From the NCBI RefSeq assembly GCF_002101585.1, contig NZ_LQOT01000011.1:1-64000 (forward strand): a DNA stretch of 64,000 bases, written 5' to 3'. Shown piece by piece: positions 1 to 8,685 of the stretch (positions are counted from its first letter, which is position 1; the number at the start of each line of letters is the position of its first letter). A program made the position numbers and the translations under genes. Below the pieces are notes generated by a model, which did no database searches, had not been told where the DNA came from, and worked only from the letters and a program-made list of their open reading frames with translations. The stretch comes from Mycolicibacter engbaekii. Lineage in GTDB: Bacteria; Actinomycetota; Actinomycetes; Mycobacteriales; Mycobacteriaceae.

Positions 1-78
1 CGCAAGCTGATCGGCGGCCAGGAGGACCAACTCATCGACATCGCCCTGGAGATCCAACGGGAGCGAGCCGCGAAATAA
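1..78 (+). CDS. C-terminal end of an unidentified protein (truncated by window start)
   Basis: Reading frame 1 is open from the first base and ends in TAA at 76-78, giving the last 25 residues of a protein that begins outside the window (ends IALEIQRERAAK). The charged helical tail gives no family assignment. It ends 7 bp before the recQ-like start, so the two genes may be co-transcribed. Function cannot be stated from 25 residues. Confidence 0.55.
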   Translation, partial: RKLIGGQEDQLIDIALEIQRERAAK

Positions 79-85
79 TCGCGGC

Positions 86-2167
86 ATGACCACACGGCCG
101 CACGCCCAGGCGATTCTGGAGCAGCTGGCCGGACCCGGCGCGCAGCTGCGCGACGACCAGTGGACCGCGATCGAGGCACTGGTGGTCGCGCGGCGGCGCG
201 CGCTGGTGGTGCAGCGGACCGGGTGGGGCAAGTCGGCGGTGTATTTCATCGCGGCGAAGCTGCTGCGCGCTGCCGGGCACGGACCGACGGTGATCGTGTC
301 GCCATTGCTGGCGTTGATGCGCAACCAGGTCGCGGCAGCGGAGCGCGCCGGTGTGCAGGCGGCCACCATCAACTCGTCAAACGTGACGCAGTGGGCCGAC
401 GTGCAGCGCCGGGTGGCCGCGGGCGAGCTGGACGTACTGCTGGTCAGCCCGGAGCGGCTCAACAACCCCGATTTCCGCGACGAGGTGTTGCCGGCGCTGG
501 CCGCTAGGGCCGGGCTGGTCGTCGTCGACGAGGCGCACTGCGTGTCGGACTGGGGCCACGACTTCCGGCCCGACTATCGCCGCATCCGCACGCTGATCGC
601 CGAGCTCGGCGCCGGAGTCCCGGTGCTGGCGACCACCGCGACCGCCAACGACCGGGTGGTCGATGATGTCGCCGGCCAACTCGGCGTCGGCGGTGCCGAC
701 ACGCTGGTGCTGCGTGGCGGCCTGGACCGGGAAACGCTGCGGCTGTCGGTGGTGCAGGCGGGCGGCCCGGCGCAGCGGGCGGCGTGGATCGGCGCTCACC
801 TGGACCGGCTGCCCGGATCGGGAATCGTCTACACGCTCACCGTCGCCCAAGCCCACGACGTGGCTGCCGACCTGCGTGCCCAGGGCTTTGCGGTGGCCGC
901 CTACACCGGAGCGACCGACTCTGCAGACCGCGAACAACTCGAGGCCGACCTGTTGGCCAACCGGGTCAAAGCGCTGATCGCCACCTCGGCGCTGGGCATG
1001 GGATTCGACAAGCCCGACCTGGGTTTCGTCGTCCACCTGGGCGCGCCGTCCTCGCCGATCGCCTACTACCAGCAGGTCGGGCGGGCCGGGCGCTCCGCCG
1101 CGAGCGCCGAGGTCGTGCTGCTGCCCGGTACCGAGGACTCCGACATCTGGAACTACTTCGCGTCACTGGCCTTTCCGGCCGAATCGTTGGTGCGCAAGGT
1201 GATCGGCGAACTGTCTCTCGAGCAGCCGCTGTCGACCCCGGCGCTGGAGGCCAGGGTCGACCTGAATCGGTCGCGGCTGGAGATGGTGCTCAAGGTCCTC
1301 GACGTCGACGGCGCGGTGCGCCGAGTCAAGGGCGGCTGGCTGGCCACCGGCGCCCCGTGGACCTACGACGAGCCGCGCTACCGCAAGCTCGAAGAGCTGC
1401 GCCGAGCCGAGCAGCAGGCCATGCTCGACTACCAGCGCACCGACGACTGCCGGATGAGCTTCCTGCGCGCCCAACTCAACGACCCGCACCTGAGCGCCGG
1501 TGAGCGCTGCGGGCGCTGCGACAACTGCGCCGGTCCGCGCTTCGACGCCGAAGTGGATCCCGCTGCCACCGCAGCCACCCGGGAGCGGTTGATGCGTCCC
1601 GGCGTGGAGATCACCCCGCGGCGCCAGTGGCCGTCGGGACTGGCGCAGCTCGGGGTGGACTTGTCGGGCCGGATCACCGACGGACCGCAACCCGGCCGGG
1701 TGATCGGCCGGCTCACCGACTTGGGGTGGGGCGTGCGGCTGCGTCGCCTGCTCGACGAGCCGGACCGCGAGGTTCCCGACGACGTGGTGCGTGCGGCTGT
1801 GAACGTGCTGGCCGGCTGGGAGTGGCAGCAACGGCCCACCGCGGTGATGGCACTGGATTCGGCGACCCACCCGGTGCTGATCGATTCGCTGGCCGATCGG
1901 CTGGCCGAGCTCGGTCGCCTGGCGCGCCTGGACACCCTGCGGTATGCGCCCGGCCGGCGCGCGACGGCGGCGGCCAATTCGGCTTACCGGGTCGCCGCGC
2001 TGCAGGGCTGCTGGCAGCCGCCGGCGCCGCTTCCCGCCGGCGTCGGTCCGGTGCTGTTGATCGACGACGTGACCGACACCGGCTGGACGCTGACCATGGC
2101 GGCCCGCGTGGTGCGCGCGGCCGGAGCGCCGCAGGTCCTGCCGTTCGCCCTGGCCAGCGTGAACTAG
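86..2167 (+). CDS. recQ: RecQ-family ATP-dependent DNA helicase with C-terminal phosphoribosyltransferase-like domain
   Basis: 693 aa. The superfamily-2 helicase core is clear: motif I TGWGKSAVYF near residue 45, a DEAH box (VVVDEAHCVSDWGHDFRPDYRR region, with the RecQ-typical HCVSDWGHDFRP), motif VI-like QQVGRAGR near 335, and the RecQ zinc-binding cysteines (CRMSF... CGRCDNC, about 450-485). Instead of a standard HRDC domain, the C-terminus carries a type-I phosphoribosyltransferase PRPP-loop signature, LLIDDVTDTGWTLTMAARVV. RecQ enzymes unwind DNA 3'-5' during repair and recombination. The PRTase-like segment could bind a nucleotide or be a structural remnant. The ATG at 86 follows the previous stop by 7 bp without a strong Shine-Dalgarno sequence. 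Confidence 0.93.
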   Translation: MTTRPHAQAILEQLAGPGAQLRDDQWTAIEALVVARRRALVVQRTGWGKSAVYFIAAKLLRAAGHGPTVIVSPLLALMRNQVAAAERAGVQAATINSSNVTQWADVQRRVAAGELDVLLVSPERLNNPDFRDEVLPALAARAGLVVVDEAHCVSDWGHDFRPDYRRIRTLIAELGAGVPVLATTATANDRVVDDVAGQLGVGGADTLVLRGGLDRETLRLSVVQAGGPAQRAAWIGAHLDRLPGSGIVYTLTVAQAHDVAADLRAQGFAVAAYTGATDSADREQLEADLLANRVKALIATSALGMGFDKPDLGFVVHLGAPSSPIAYYQQVGRAGRSAASAEVVLLPGTEDSDIWNYFASLAFPAESLVRKVIGELSLEQPLSTPALEARVDLNRSRLEMVLKVLDVDGAVRRVKGGWLATGAPWTYDEPRYRKLEELRRAEQQAMLDYQRTDDCRMSFLRAQLNDPHLSAGERCGRCDNCAGPRFDAEVDPAATAATRERLMRPGVEITPRRQWPSGLAQLGVDLSGRITDGPQPGRVIGRLTDLGWGVRLRRLLDEPDREVPDDVVRAAVNVLAGWEWQQRPTAVMALDSATHPVLIDSLADRLAELGRLARLDTLRYAPGRRATAAANSAYRVAALQGCWQPPAPLPAGVGPVLLIDDVTDTGWTLTMAARVVRAAGAPQVLPFALASVN

Positions 2168-2187
2168 GACGCGGGTACCGTCGAAAG

Positions 2188-2451
2188 ATGAGCGGTATTA
2201 CCCGAGCGATTGCGGTCGGCCTGCTGAGCGCGGCGGGGGTCCTGACACCGGTGGCCAACGCCGAACCGTGCGATCAAACAGTGGGCGAATCCATCGACGC
2301 ATACCTGAACCGTCATCCTGATGTCAGGGCCGAGCTGGATGAACGGGGAAAGCAAGAGGATCCCGGCGCGCCCAATCCGGTGCTGTCCTATCTGGAACGC
2401 CACCCGAACGTGCGCCAGGCGCTGATCACGCTGTCTCAGCAGTGTGCGTGA
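2188..2451 (+). CDS. Secreted haemophore-related protein (Rv0203-like family)
   Basis: 87 aa. An N-terminal signal peptide (about residues 1-25, cleavage after VANA) precedes a small helical domain with two cysteines, one just after the predicted cleavage site and one at the extreme C-terminus, as in the mycobacterial haemophore-related family. The motifs YLNRHPDVRAEL and YLERHPNVRQAL look like an internal repeat. Members near Rv0203 bind haem in the periplasm or outside the cell; haem binding by this copy is inferred only from family resemblance. It starts 20 bp after recQ. Its 3' end overlaps the convergent EthD-like gene by 26 bp. Confidence 0.7.
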   Translation: MSGITRAIAVGLLSAAGVLTPVANAEPCDQTVGESIDAYLNRHPDVRAELDERGKQEDPGAPNPVLSYLERHPNVRQALITLSQQCA

Positions 2452-3145
2452 CGAACGGCAGCCGAAACACATAGCGGCTGGTGGGCACCGTGTCGATGTC
2501 GCGGTGAGCACCGAAGCGAGAGACGCTGTCCACCATCTTCTTGACGCGGTCACCGAGGTCGGCGGCGTCGGCCGCACCGTAGAACGCGTAGGGGTCATGG
2601 ACCGCTTCGTCGCAGAACAACTCCTCGACAATGGCGTCGATGCGCGGCGCGTCCGCGGTGAGCGGGCGAACCACCGTGTTCTGGGTGTAGCCGAATGTCG
2701 CCTGGGTGTCTATCGCCACCTGGGTGTGGTCGATGTGCCAGCGATGCAGCCAGGTCGCCTCGTCCAGCTCGGCAGGCCGGCGTAGCAACGCCACGTTGGC
2801 CAGACCGCGGGTGCGGCGGCCCTCGCCGGGATCCGGCGGCGGCATAGGCACCGATTCGGTTACCAGATACGCTGCCGCGGAATCGGATTCGGCGGCGATC
2901 GCCGCAATGGCGTTGCGTGTCTGTTCCCCGTAGTACTGCTGCGTCCACAGGGTGATGACGGCCGCCGCCGGCGGGTCCATTGTCGTCAGGACCATCATGG
3001 AGTCGCGCACCGGCGCATCGCGCACGTTGACCACCAGGCCCGGCAGCCCCAGGTCCAGCAACGCCGCCGCGACCGGGCCCCGCAGCCGTTGGCACCACTG
3101 CTCGTTGAAATCGGCTGTCCGCGCAACGATCATGACCTTTTCCAT
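2426..3145 (-). CDS. EthD-domain-like protein (ferredoxin-like fold)
   Basis: 239 aa from ATG at 3145 (MEKVMIVART), which is preceded by a good purine-rich site (AAGGAGA); the longer open frame to 3247 overlaps the upstream gene and is not used. The C-terminal half resembles EthD/DUF1330-like alpha/beta barrels, with RWHIDHTQVAIDT and GYTQNTVV. EthD-type proteins often accompany monooxygenases or decarboxylating enzymes, but their biochemical role is poorly defined. It is the last gene of a minus-strand set iclR - SnoaL - F420 oxidoreductase - this gene, with 10 bp to the preceding gene, so a shared pathway is likely. Substrate unknown. Confidence 0.65.
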   Translation of the reverse strand: MEKVMIVARTADFNEQWCQRLRGPVAAALLDLGLPGLVVNVRDAPVRDSMMVLTTMDPPAAAVITLWTQQYYGEQTRNAIAAIAAESDSAAAYLVTESVPMPPPDPGEGRRTRGLANVALLRRPAELDEATWLHRWHIDHTQVAIDTQATFGYTQNTVVRPLTADAPRIDAIVEELFCDEAVHDPYAFYGAADAADLGDRVKKMVDSVSRFGAHRDIDTVPTSRYVFRLPFVTHTAETA

Positions 3146-3155
3146 CGGCGTCTCC

Positions 3156-4094
3156 TTAGGTTGCGGCGCGGAACGCCGCGACGAGTTCGGTGAGCAGATC
3201 GGTGGCCCGCTCGGGGTCGCGGGGCAACGAGCAGGTGACGCGCACATCGGTGACCCCCGCGGCCACCAGTGCCGGGGCGCAGGCCGCGGTCGCTCCGGTG
3301 TCGAGGGAGCCGTCCGGGCGTTTGACGGTGGCTGCGTGACCCAGTACCTGTAGGTCGCCCGGGTCGCCGCCGAAAGCGGTGATGCGATCCTTCATCGCGG
3401 CGATGGCGCCGGCCGGGTCGCGCATGGCAGGGCCCCACGGGATCCAGCCCGACCCGAACCGGGCCAGCCGGCGCGCTACCGCGTCGTTGACCGTCCCGCT
3501 CACCCAGATCGGAATGCCGCCGGGCGCCGGCGGTTTGGGCATCTGATGAATGTTCTCGAACGTCAGCTCCGGGGAGGTGTAGCTGCTGCGCTGCTGGGTC
3601 CACAGCGCCTGGCACACCTCCAGGGTGTGGTCCAGCAGGCGCCCACGGCGCTCGAAGGACAGGCCGGCGGCCTGGTATTCCTCGCGCTGCCAGCCGACAC
3701 CGACACCGAGATCCAGCCGCCCTTGCGACAGCACGTCCAGCGTGGCCAGTTCCTTGGCCAGCACCGCGGGCCGGCGCAGCGCCGCCAGCAACACCGCGGT
3801 GCCCAGCCGGATGCGGGTGGTGGTCGCGGCCAGCGCGGTCAGCACGATCAGGGGGTCCAGCCACTGGCCGTCCGGCCCGGTCGGCTGGCGTCCGCCGGCG
3901 ATCCCGCCGAGCCGGGGGTCGGCGTAGGCCTGGGGGTTCTCGCCGAACACCACATGGTCGGAGACCACGACGCGATCAACGCCGGCGGCGTCCATCGCCC
4001 GGCCGAGCGCCAGGGTATTGGCCCAGTCGTGATCCGGGTCGTCGGTGAAAGTCCGCAGCTGCAAAGAGATCTGAGGTGGGCGGGCAGGTGTCAT
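3156..4094 (-). CDS. LLM-class F420-dependent oxidoreductase
   Basis: 312 aa luciferase-like monooxygenase fold. Diagnostic segments are DRVVVSDHVVFGENP near residue 40, TTTRIRLGTAVLLAALRRPAVLAKELATLDVLSQGRLDLGVGVGW in the central barrel, and a late GIPIWVSGT segment. The family uses coenzyme F420 or FMN to oxidise or reduce hydroxyl/carbonyl substrates in the cytoplasm; mycobacterial paralogues are many and substrate cannot be read from sequence. Its start overlaps the stop of the SnoaL-like gene by 4 bp (ATGA), indicating translational coupling in the iclR-led operon. Confidence 0.88.
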   Translation of the reverse strand: MTPARPPQISLQLRTFTDDPDHDWANTLALGRAMDAAGVDRVVVSDHVVFGENPQAYADPRLGGIAGGRQPTGPDGQWLDPLIVLTALAATTTRIRLGTAVLLAALRRPAVLAKELATLDVLSQGRLDLGVGVGWQREEYQAAGLSFERRGRLLDHTLEVCQALWTQQRSSYTSPELTFENIHQMPKPPAPGGIPIWVSGTVNDAVARRLARFGSGWIPWGPAMRDPAGAIAAMKDRITAFGGDPGDLQVLGHAATVKRPDGSLDTGATAACAPALVAAGVTDVRVTCSLPRDPERATDLLTELVAAFRAAT

Positions 4095-4561
4095 GACCGC
4101 ACCTGATCAGCCGGCCGGGATTCGATGGCGTCGATGGTCAGCGCGCGCCGGGCGATCCGCCAGTCCGGCCCGACACGGTGATAGGTGTCGCGGTAGCGCA
4201 GGTACCAGACGTAATCGGTGAACGTGGCCCCCCGTTTCATCCAATGATGCGCAATCCCGGTGATCTCGCCGAACGCGACGTCGCCGCCGGGTTTTTCAGT
4301 GCCGGCGCCGGTGTAGAACTCGCCGACGACGCCGTGCTGAGTCCGGATGACACCGGCCAGGCCCGTCATCGCCTCGCGCACGCCGGCGTGGCCGTGGTGG
4401 TGCACACAGGGCTCCAGCCGATCCGGCGGGTCGGGCAGGACGAGTTCGGCCTCGGCGGTGAACAGTTGGGCAAGTTCGTCGAATCGCCGCGCGTCGACGT
4501 ACCCGGCGTAGCGGTGCACGAGTTCGGACAGTGCGAGTCGTTCGGCGGCCGGCAACGTCAT
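4091..4561 (-). CDS. SnoaL-like / NTF2-fold protein
   Basis: 156 aa from ATG at 4561. The start LALSELVHRYAGYVDARRFDELAQLF and the end TYHRVGPDWRIARRALTIDAIE are typical of the SnoaL_4 branch of the NTF2 cone fold, which includes small isomerases, dehydratases and ring-hydroxylation partners. Two histidines (VHHHGH and AHHWMKRG segments) line the family's usual pocket. It overlaps both the iclR stop and the F420 oxidoreductase start by 4 bp, so the three are co-translated. Likely a small lyase/isomerase in the same unknown catabolic route. Confidence 0.8.
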   Translation of the reverse strand: MTLPAAERLALSELVHRYAGYVDARRFDELAQLFTAEAELVLPDPPDRLEPCVHHHGHAGVREAMTGLAGVIRTQHGVVGEFYTGAGTEKPGGDVAFGEITGIAHHWMKRGATFTDYVWYLRYRDTYHRVGPDWRIARRALTIDAIESRPADQVRS

Positions 4562-5508
4562 GGCGCCGTGCCTGTCGGCGGCGCGGGCTTGCTGCCGCCG
4601 AGTTGGGCGGTGAGCGCGTCGGCGGTCCGGAGCAGCCCCCGGGCCCACTTGGTGATCTCGGAGTCGGTCAGCGCCTGCCTCGCGTGCAGCGACAGCACCA
4701 TCGCCTGGCGCTGGTGGTGATCGTAGACCGGCGCCGAGAGCACGCTGATGTCGTGCCGGCCCCGGCCGCCGGCTTCGCTGCGCAGATACACCCGTTCGCC
4801 GATATCGGAGACGAGTTCGCTGAGCAGGGCACGCAGTTCGCCGGGCAGGTCGCTGGGCAGGCCCGCCATCAACGCGTACAGCCGTTGGCCGCCCGGCGTC
4901 AGCCGCTCGACCAGATACCCGTCGGCGCGGCACTCGTCGATGACGCGCTGCAGGCGCTCGCTCTCCGATCGCAACGGGACGGTGGGTGCCCGGGACAGCC
5001 ACTCCCGCAGGGCGTGGTCGTCCCAGAGCACGAACATCAACCCGACCGGCGGGGCGAACGGATAACTCTGGCCGGGCTGAACCCCCAGATGCGCGTTGGG
5101 AGCCGCCGCAAGTTCGAGCACGGTGATCCGGTCGTCGACCACCGCGCTCAGCGCGGCGGAGGTGGCGAACTCCGCGGACAGCCGGCGCAGGTGTTCGCGT
5201 GCCTCGGGACCGACCCGAAGCGACTGCTGGGCGGCGCGGCCCAACGAGATCAGTCCCGGCCCGAGGCGGTAGGTCTTCTCGGAATCGTCTCTGCGCAGGT
5301 AACCCGCATCGGCCAGGGCGTTGGCGATGCCCAGACACGTCGGCTTGGCCAGTCCGGTGCGGCGGGCGAGTTCGGAGACACCGAAGCTCTGGTCTGGATG
5401 GCGGGCCAGGAATTGGAGAACGGTCACCACGCGTTCGGTCGGGGGCGACGCGCGCACGGCTCGTCGGGGTGCCGAGGGTTCGAACGCCGCCTGTTCAGCC
5501 GCAGCCAT
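4558..5508 (-). CDS. IclR-family transcriptional regulator
   Basis: 316 aa. The N-terminal winged helix-turn-helix (about residues 25-85: TVLQFLARHPDQSFGVSELARRTGLAKPTCLGIANALADAGYLRR) is followed by the IclR effector-binding domain (about 100-270). IclR proteins usually sense a small aromatic or carboxylic acid and control an adjacent catabolic operon. It heads the minus-strand set with SnoaL, F420 oxidoreductase and EthD-like genes. It is transcribed away from the Rv3531c-3529c homologues, with about 97 bp between starts, so it probably controls both directions. A palindrome in that gap (5561-5576) is a candidate operator. Confidence 0.9.
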   Translation of the reverse strand: MAAAEQAAFEPSAPRRAVRASPPTERVVTVLQFLARHPDQSFGVSELARRTGLAKPTCLGIANALADAGYLRRDDSEKTYRLGPGLISLGRAAQQSLRVGPEAREHLRRLSAEFATSAALSAVVDDRITVLELAAAPNAHLGVQPGQSYPFAPPVGLMFVLWDDHALREWLSRAPTVPLRSESERLQRVIDECRADGYLVERLTPGGQRLYALMAGLPSDLPGELRALLSELVSDIGERVYLRSEAGGRGRHDISVLSAPVYDHHQRQAMVLSLHARQALTDSEITKWARGLLRTADALTAQLGGSKPAPPTGTAP

Positions 5509-5560
5509 TGCAGCATGCTACCGCGACCGTCTACAGTCGGTTCGAGATATCTACCACCTC

Positions 5561-5576
5561 GGTTCAATAATGGACC
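5561..5576. promoter_or_regulatory. Candidate IclR operator palindrome
   Basis: GGTTCAATAATGGACC is an imperfect 16-bp palindrome (5 of 6 arm positions pair) in the iclR/Rv3531c-homologue intergenic region. A second GGTTCGAG half-site lies about 20 bp upstream. The position between divergent genes suits an IclR-family operator; assignment is inference only. Confidence 0.35.
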
Positions 5577-5605
5577 ACCCTGGCGAATTGAGAGGTGCTG
5601 CAGCG

Positions 5606-6733
5606 ATGTACTCCGAACCCCTGTCGGCCGCGATCGCCGAGGCGGAGAAGCTGGTAGCCGCGGCCCCGCACATCGAGACCGAGGCCGACCTGCTCGAAGG
5701 CCTGCAATACCTCGCCGGCGGCATCGAGGCCTGCGTGCATGCCGCCTTCAACGGCGAGCGCGACCACCCGTTCCTGCTGTCGGGCACCGGGCCGTTCACC
5801 AAGATGGGTCTGGACAACCCCGACACGCTCTACTTCGGCACCGTGGTGCGCCCCGGCAACGACTACGTGGTGCGCGGCACCCGCGGAACCACCACCGACC
5901 TGAGCTTCCAGCTGCTCGGTGGCGAATACACCGATGACCACGTCCCGGCCAGCGAGGCGGCCTTCGACGACCGCGAGCTCGACATCGCCCCCGACGGCAC
6001 CTTCAGCTGGCGCTTCCAGCCGAAGACCCCGGCCCAGCTGGTGATCCGCGAGGTCTACAACGACTGGGACGCCCGGCGCGGCACGCTGTCGATCTCCCGC
6101 ACTGACACCGAGGGCACCGCCCCGCCGCCGCCGACCCGCCAACTGATCGAGAAGCGTTATGCCGCAGCCGGAAAGCAACTGATCAACCGGGTCAAGACCT
6201 GGCTGGCCTTTCCGCAGTGGTTCTACCTCAACCTGCCGGTCAACACCATGGTCGCACCGCGCCTCACACCGGGCGGCCTGGCCACCCAGTACTCCTCGGC
6301 CGGGCATTACGAGCTTGAGCCCGGTCAGGCCCTGCTGATCACCCTGCCGGTCTCGGATGCGCCGTACCTGGGCTTCCAGCTGGGCAGCCTGTGGTACATC
6401 TCGCTCGACTACATCAATCACCAGACATCGCTGAACGGAACTCAGGCACAAGCCGATCCGGACGGCAAGATCCGGATCGTGGTCTCCGACACCGACCCCG
6501 GGATCACCAACTGGGTCGAGACGTGCGGGCACCGGCGCGGCTTCCTGCAGTTCCGCTGGCAGCGGGTGTCGCGACCGCTGACCGAGGCCGACGGCCCAAC
6601 CGTGGAACTCATCGACGTCGACGGTGTCGAGGCCGCACTGCCCTTCTACGACCACAACAAGATTTCGCAGGACGGCTGGCGCGCGCGTATCGCGCAGCGG
6701 CAGCGCCAGATCGCCAACAGGATGCTGGGGTGA
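5606..6733 (+). CDS. DUF1214-type conserved protein, Rv3531c homologue
   Basis: 375 aa from ATG at 5606, which has a GAGAGG site 9 bp upstream; an ATG 36 bp earlier (5570) has none and lies in the presumed operator. The 375-aa length equals that of Rv3531c. No signal peptide is seen. The C-terminal half resembles DUF1214, found in DUF1254/DUF1214 proteins. Visible motifs include GNDYVVRGTRGTTTDLSFQL and LPVSDAPYLGFQLGSLWY. Function is unknown. It is first in an operon with an SDR and a sulfotransferase-like gene, as in M. tuberculosis next to the cholesterol genes, suggesting a role in sterol-derived metabolites. Confidence 0.75.
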   Translation: MYSEPLSAAIAEAEKLVAAAPHIETEADLLEGLQYLAGGIEACVHAAFNGERDHPFLLSGTGPFTKMGLDNPDTLYFGTVVRPGNDYVVRGTRGTTTDLSFQLLGGEYTDDHVPASEAAFDDRELDIAPDGTFSWRFQPKTPAQLVIREVYNDWDARRGTLSISRTDTEGTAPPPPTRQLIEKRYAAAGKQLINRVKTWLAFPQWFYLNLPVNTMVAPRLTPGGLATQYSSAGHYELEPGQALLITLPVSDAPYLGFQLGSLWYISLDYINHQTSLNGTQAQADPDGKIRIVVSDTDPGITNWVETCGHRRGFLQFRWQRVSRPLTEADGPTVELIDVDGVEAALPFYDHNKISQDGWRARIAQRQRQIANRMLG

Positions 6734-6735
6734 AG

Positions 6736-7518
6736 ATGACCGGAATGCTGGCCGACAAAGTCGTTGTGATCAGTGGAGTCGGGCCGGGGCTCGGCACCAC
6801 TTTGGCGCACCGGTTCGCCGCCGAAGGTGCCGACCTGGTGCTGGTCGCGCGCAGTGCCGATCGCCTCGAGGAGGTGGCGCAGCAGGTTCGGGCCGCCGGG
6901 CGCCGGGCGCTGGCGGTGCCGACCGACATCACCGACGACGACCAGGTGGCCCAGTTGGTGCAGGCGGCCTCTGCGGAGTTCGACCACATCGACGTGCTGA
7001 TCAACAACGCCTTCCGGGTGCCGTCGATGAAGCCGCTGGCGCAGACCACTTTTTCGCACATCCGTGATGCCATCGAGCTCAGCTGCCTCGGTGCGCTGCG
7101 GCTGACGCAGGGTCTCACGCCCGCCCTGGCCGCGGCCGACGGCGCCATCGTCAACCTGAACTCGATGGTGATCAGGCATTCGCAGCCCAAGTACGGCGCC
7201 TACAAGATGGCCAAGGCCGCCCTGCTGGCGATGTCACAGTCGCTGGCCTCTGAACTCGGAGAGCAGGGCATCCGGGTGAACTCCGTTGCGCCCGGGTATA
7301 TCTGGGGTGACACGCTGCAGGGCTACTTCGCCCATCAGGCCGGCAAGTACGGAACCACCGTCGAGCAGATCTACGCCGCGACGGCAGCGCAATCCGATCT
7401 GAAGCGGCTGCCCACCGAGGACGAGGTCGCCTCGGCCGTGCTGTTCCTATCCAGCGATCTGGCCAGCGGCATCACCGGCCAGGTCCTCGACGTCAACTGC
7501 GGGGAGTACCACAACTGA
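6736..7518 (+). CDS. Short-chain dehydrogenase/reductase, Rv3530c homologue
   Basis: 260 aa from ATG at 6736, 2 bp after the preceding stop. The Rossmann motif is slightly altered (ISGVGPGLGTTLA in place of TGxxxGxG), followed by NNAF and the catalytic Ser...YGAYKMAK (Tyr-x3-Lys) and a C-terminal DVNCGEY. Cytoplasmic NAD(P)(H)-dependent oxidoreductase of hydroxyl/keto groups; by context it may act on a sterol-side-chain or ring metabolite. It overlaps the following sulfotransferase-like gene by 1 bp (TGATG). Confidence 0.88.
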   Translation: MTGMLADKVVVISGVGPGLGTTLAHRFAAEGADLVLVARSADRLEEVAQQVRAAGRRALAVPTDITDDDQVAQLVQAASAEFDHIDVLINNAFRVPSMKPLAQTTFSHIRDAIELSCLGALRLTQGLTPALAAADGAIVNLNSMVIRHSQPKYGAYKMAKAALLAMSQSLASELGEQGIRVNSVAPGYIWGDTLQGYFAHQAGKYGTTVEQIYAATAAQSDLKRLPTEDEVASAVLFLSSDLASGITGQVLDVNCGEYHN

Positions 7519-8663
7519 TGACGACGCGAACCAACGTCGGAACCGTCGAGGATCTGCACGCCTCGGCCACCAAGATGGTGGGCCTGGACGACTTCGGCCC
7601 CGACGACGACAACTACCGAGAAGCGCTGGCGGTACTGCTGGAGTCCTACCGCGCCGAGGCCGATCTCACCGAGCTGGGCAGCAAGATGAACCGTTTCTTC
7701 CTGCGCGGTGCGCTGGTGGCGCGGTTGCTCTCGCAGGCAGGCTGGAATCAGCACCCCGAGTACGCCCAGGTCGCCGTCGAGCGGCCCATCTTCGTCACCG
7801 GACTGCCCCGCACCGGGACCACCGCGCTGCACCGGCTGCTGGGTGCCGACCCGGCCAACCAGGGCTTACAGATGTGGCTCGCCGAGTTCCCCCAGCCGCG
7901 TCCGCCACGCGAAACCTGGGACAGCAACCCGGTTTTCGCCCAGATGCAGGCGCAGTTCGCCCGCCACCACGAGGAGAACCCCGAGTACACCGGGCTGCAT
8001 TACATGACTGCCGACGGCCTGGAGGAGTGCTGGCAGTTGCTGCGCCAGTCCCTGCACTCGGTGTCCTACGAGACGCTGGCGCACCTGCCGACGTACTCGC
8101 GCTGGCTCTCCCAGCAGGACTGGACTCCGGCGTACCGGCGACACCGCCGCAACCTGCAACTGATCGGGCTCAACGACCAGGACAAGCGGTGGGTGCTCAA
8201 GAACCCCAGCCACCTGTTTGCGCTGGACGCGATCATGACGGTCTACCCCGACGCGCTGATCGTGCAGTGCCACCGCCCGCCCGAGACCATCCTGGCGTCG
8301 ATGTGCTCGCTGGCCCAGCACACCACCGAAGGCCAGTCCAACACGTTCGTCGGCGCGCAGATCGGCGCCGACGAGATGGAGACCTGGGCGCGCGGGCTGG
8401 AGCTGTTCAACGCGCAACGCGCCAAGTATGACCAGGCCCAGTTCTGCGACATTGACTACCGGGATTTCGTCGCCGATCCGCTGGCCACCGCGGCGAGCAT
8501 CTACGAGCGTTTCGGTATCGAGCTCTCCGATGAAGCCCGCCAGGCCATGGCCGACGACTACGCCGCCAGCAAGACCGGTCCGCGGGCACCCAAACACGAG
8601 TACTCGCTGGCCGACTACGGATTGACCCCCGAACAGGTCCGGGAGCGCTTCGCCGGACTGTGA
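7518..8663 (+). CDS. Sulfotransferase-family protein, Rv3529c homologue
   Basis: 381 aa. The PAPS 5'-phosphosulfate loop is visible near residue 90 (PIFVTGLPRTGTTALHRLL), as is a later segment RWVLKNPSHLFALDAIMTVYPDALIVQCHRPP corresponding to the 3'-phosphate-binding region. Family members transfer sulfate from PAPS to hydroxyl groups; this group is large in mycobacteria and few substrates are known. Last gene of the operon Rv3531c-3530c-3529c. The gene is followed at once by a long perfect-stem hairpin. Confidence 0.85.
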   Translation: MTTRTNVGTVEDLHASATKMVGLDDFGPDDDNYREALAVLLESYRAEADLTELGSKMNRFFLRGALVARLLSQAGWNQHPEYAQVAVERPIFVTGLPRTGTTALHRLLGADPANQGLQMWLAEFPQPRPPRETWDSNPVFAQMQAQFARHHEENPEYTGLHYMTADGLEECWQLLRQSLHSVSYETLAHLPTYSRWLSQQDWTPAYRRHRRNLQLIGLNDQDKRWVLKNPSHLFALDAIMTVYPDALIVQCHRPPETILASMCSLAQHTTEGQSNTFVGAQIGADEMETWARGLELFNAQRAKYDQAQFCDIDYRDFVADPLATAASIYERFGIELSDEARQAMADDYAASKTGPRAPKHEYSLADYGLTPEQVRERFAGL

Positions 8664-8685
8664 CGGCCCCCTGTTTTCCCTTTGC

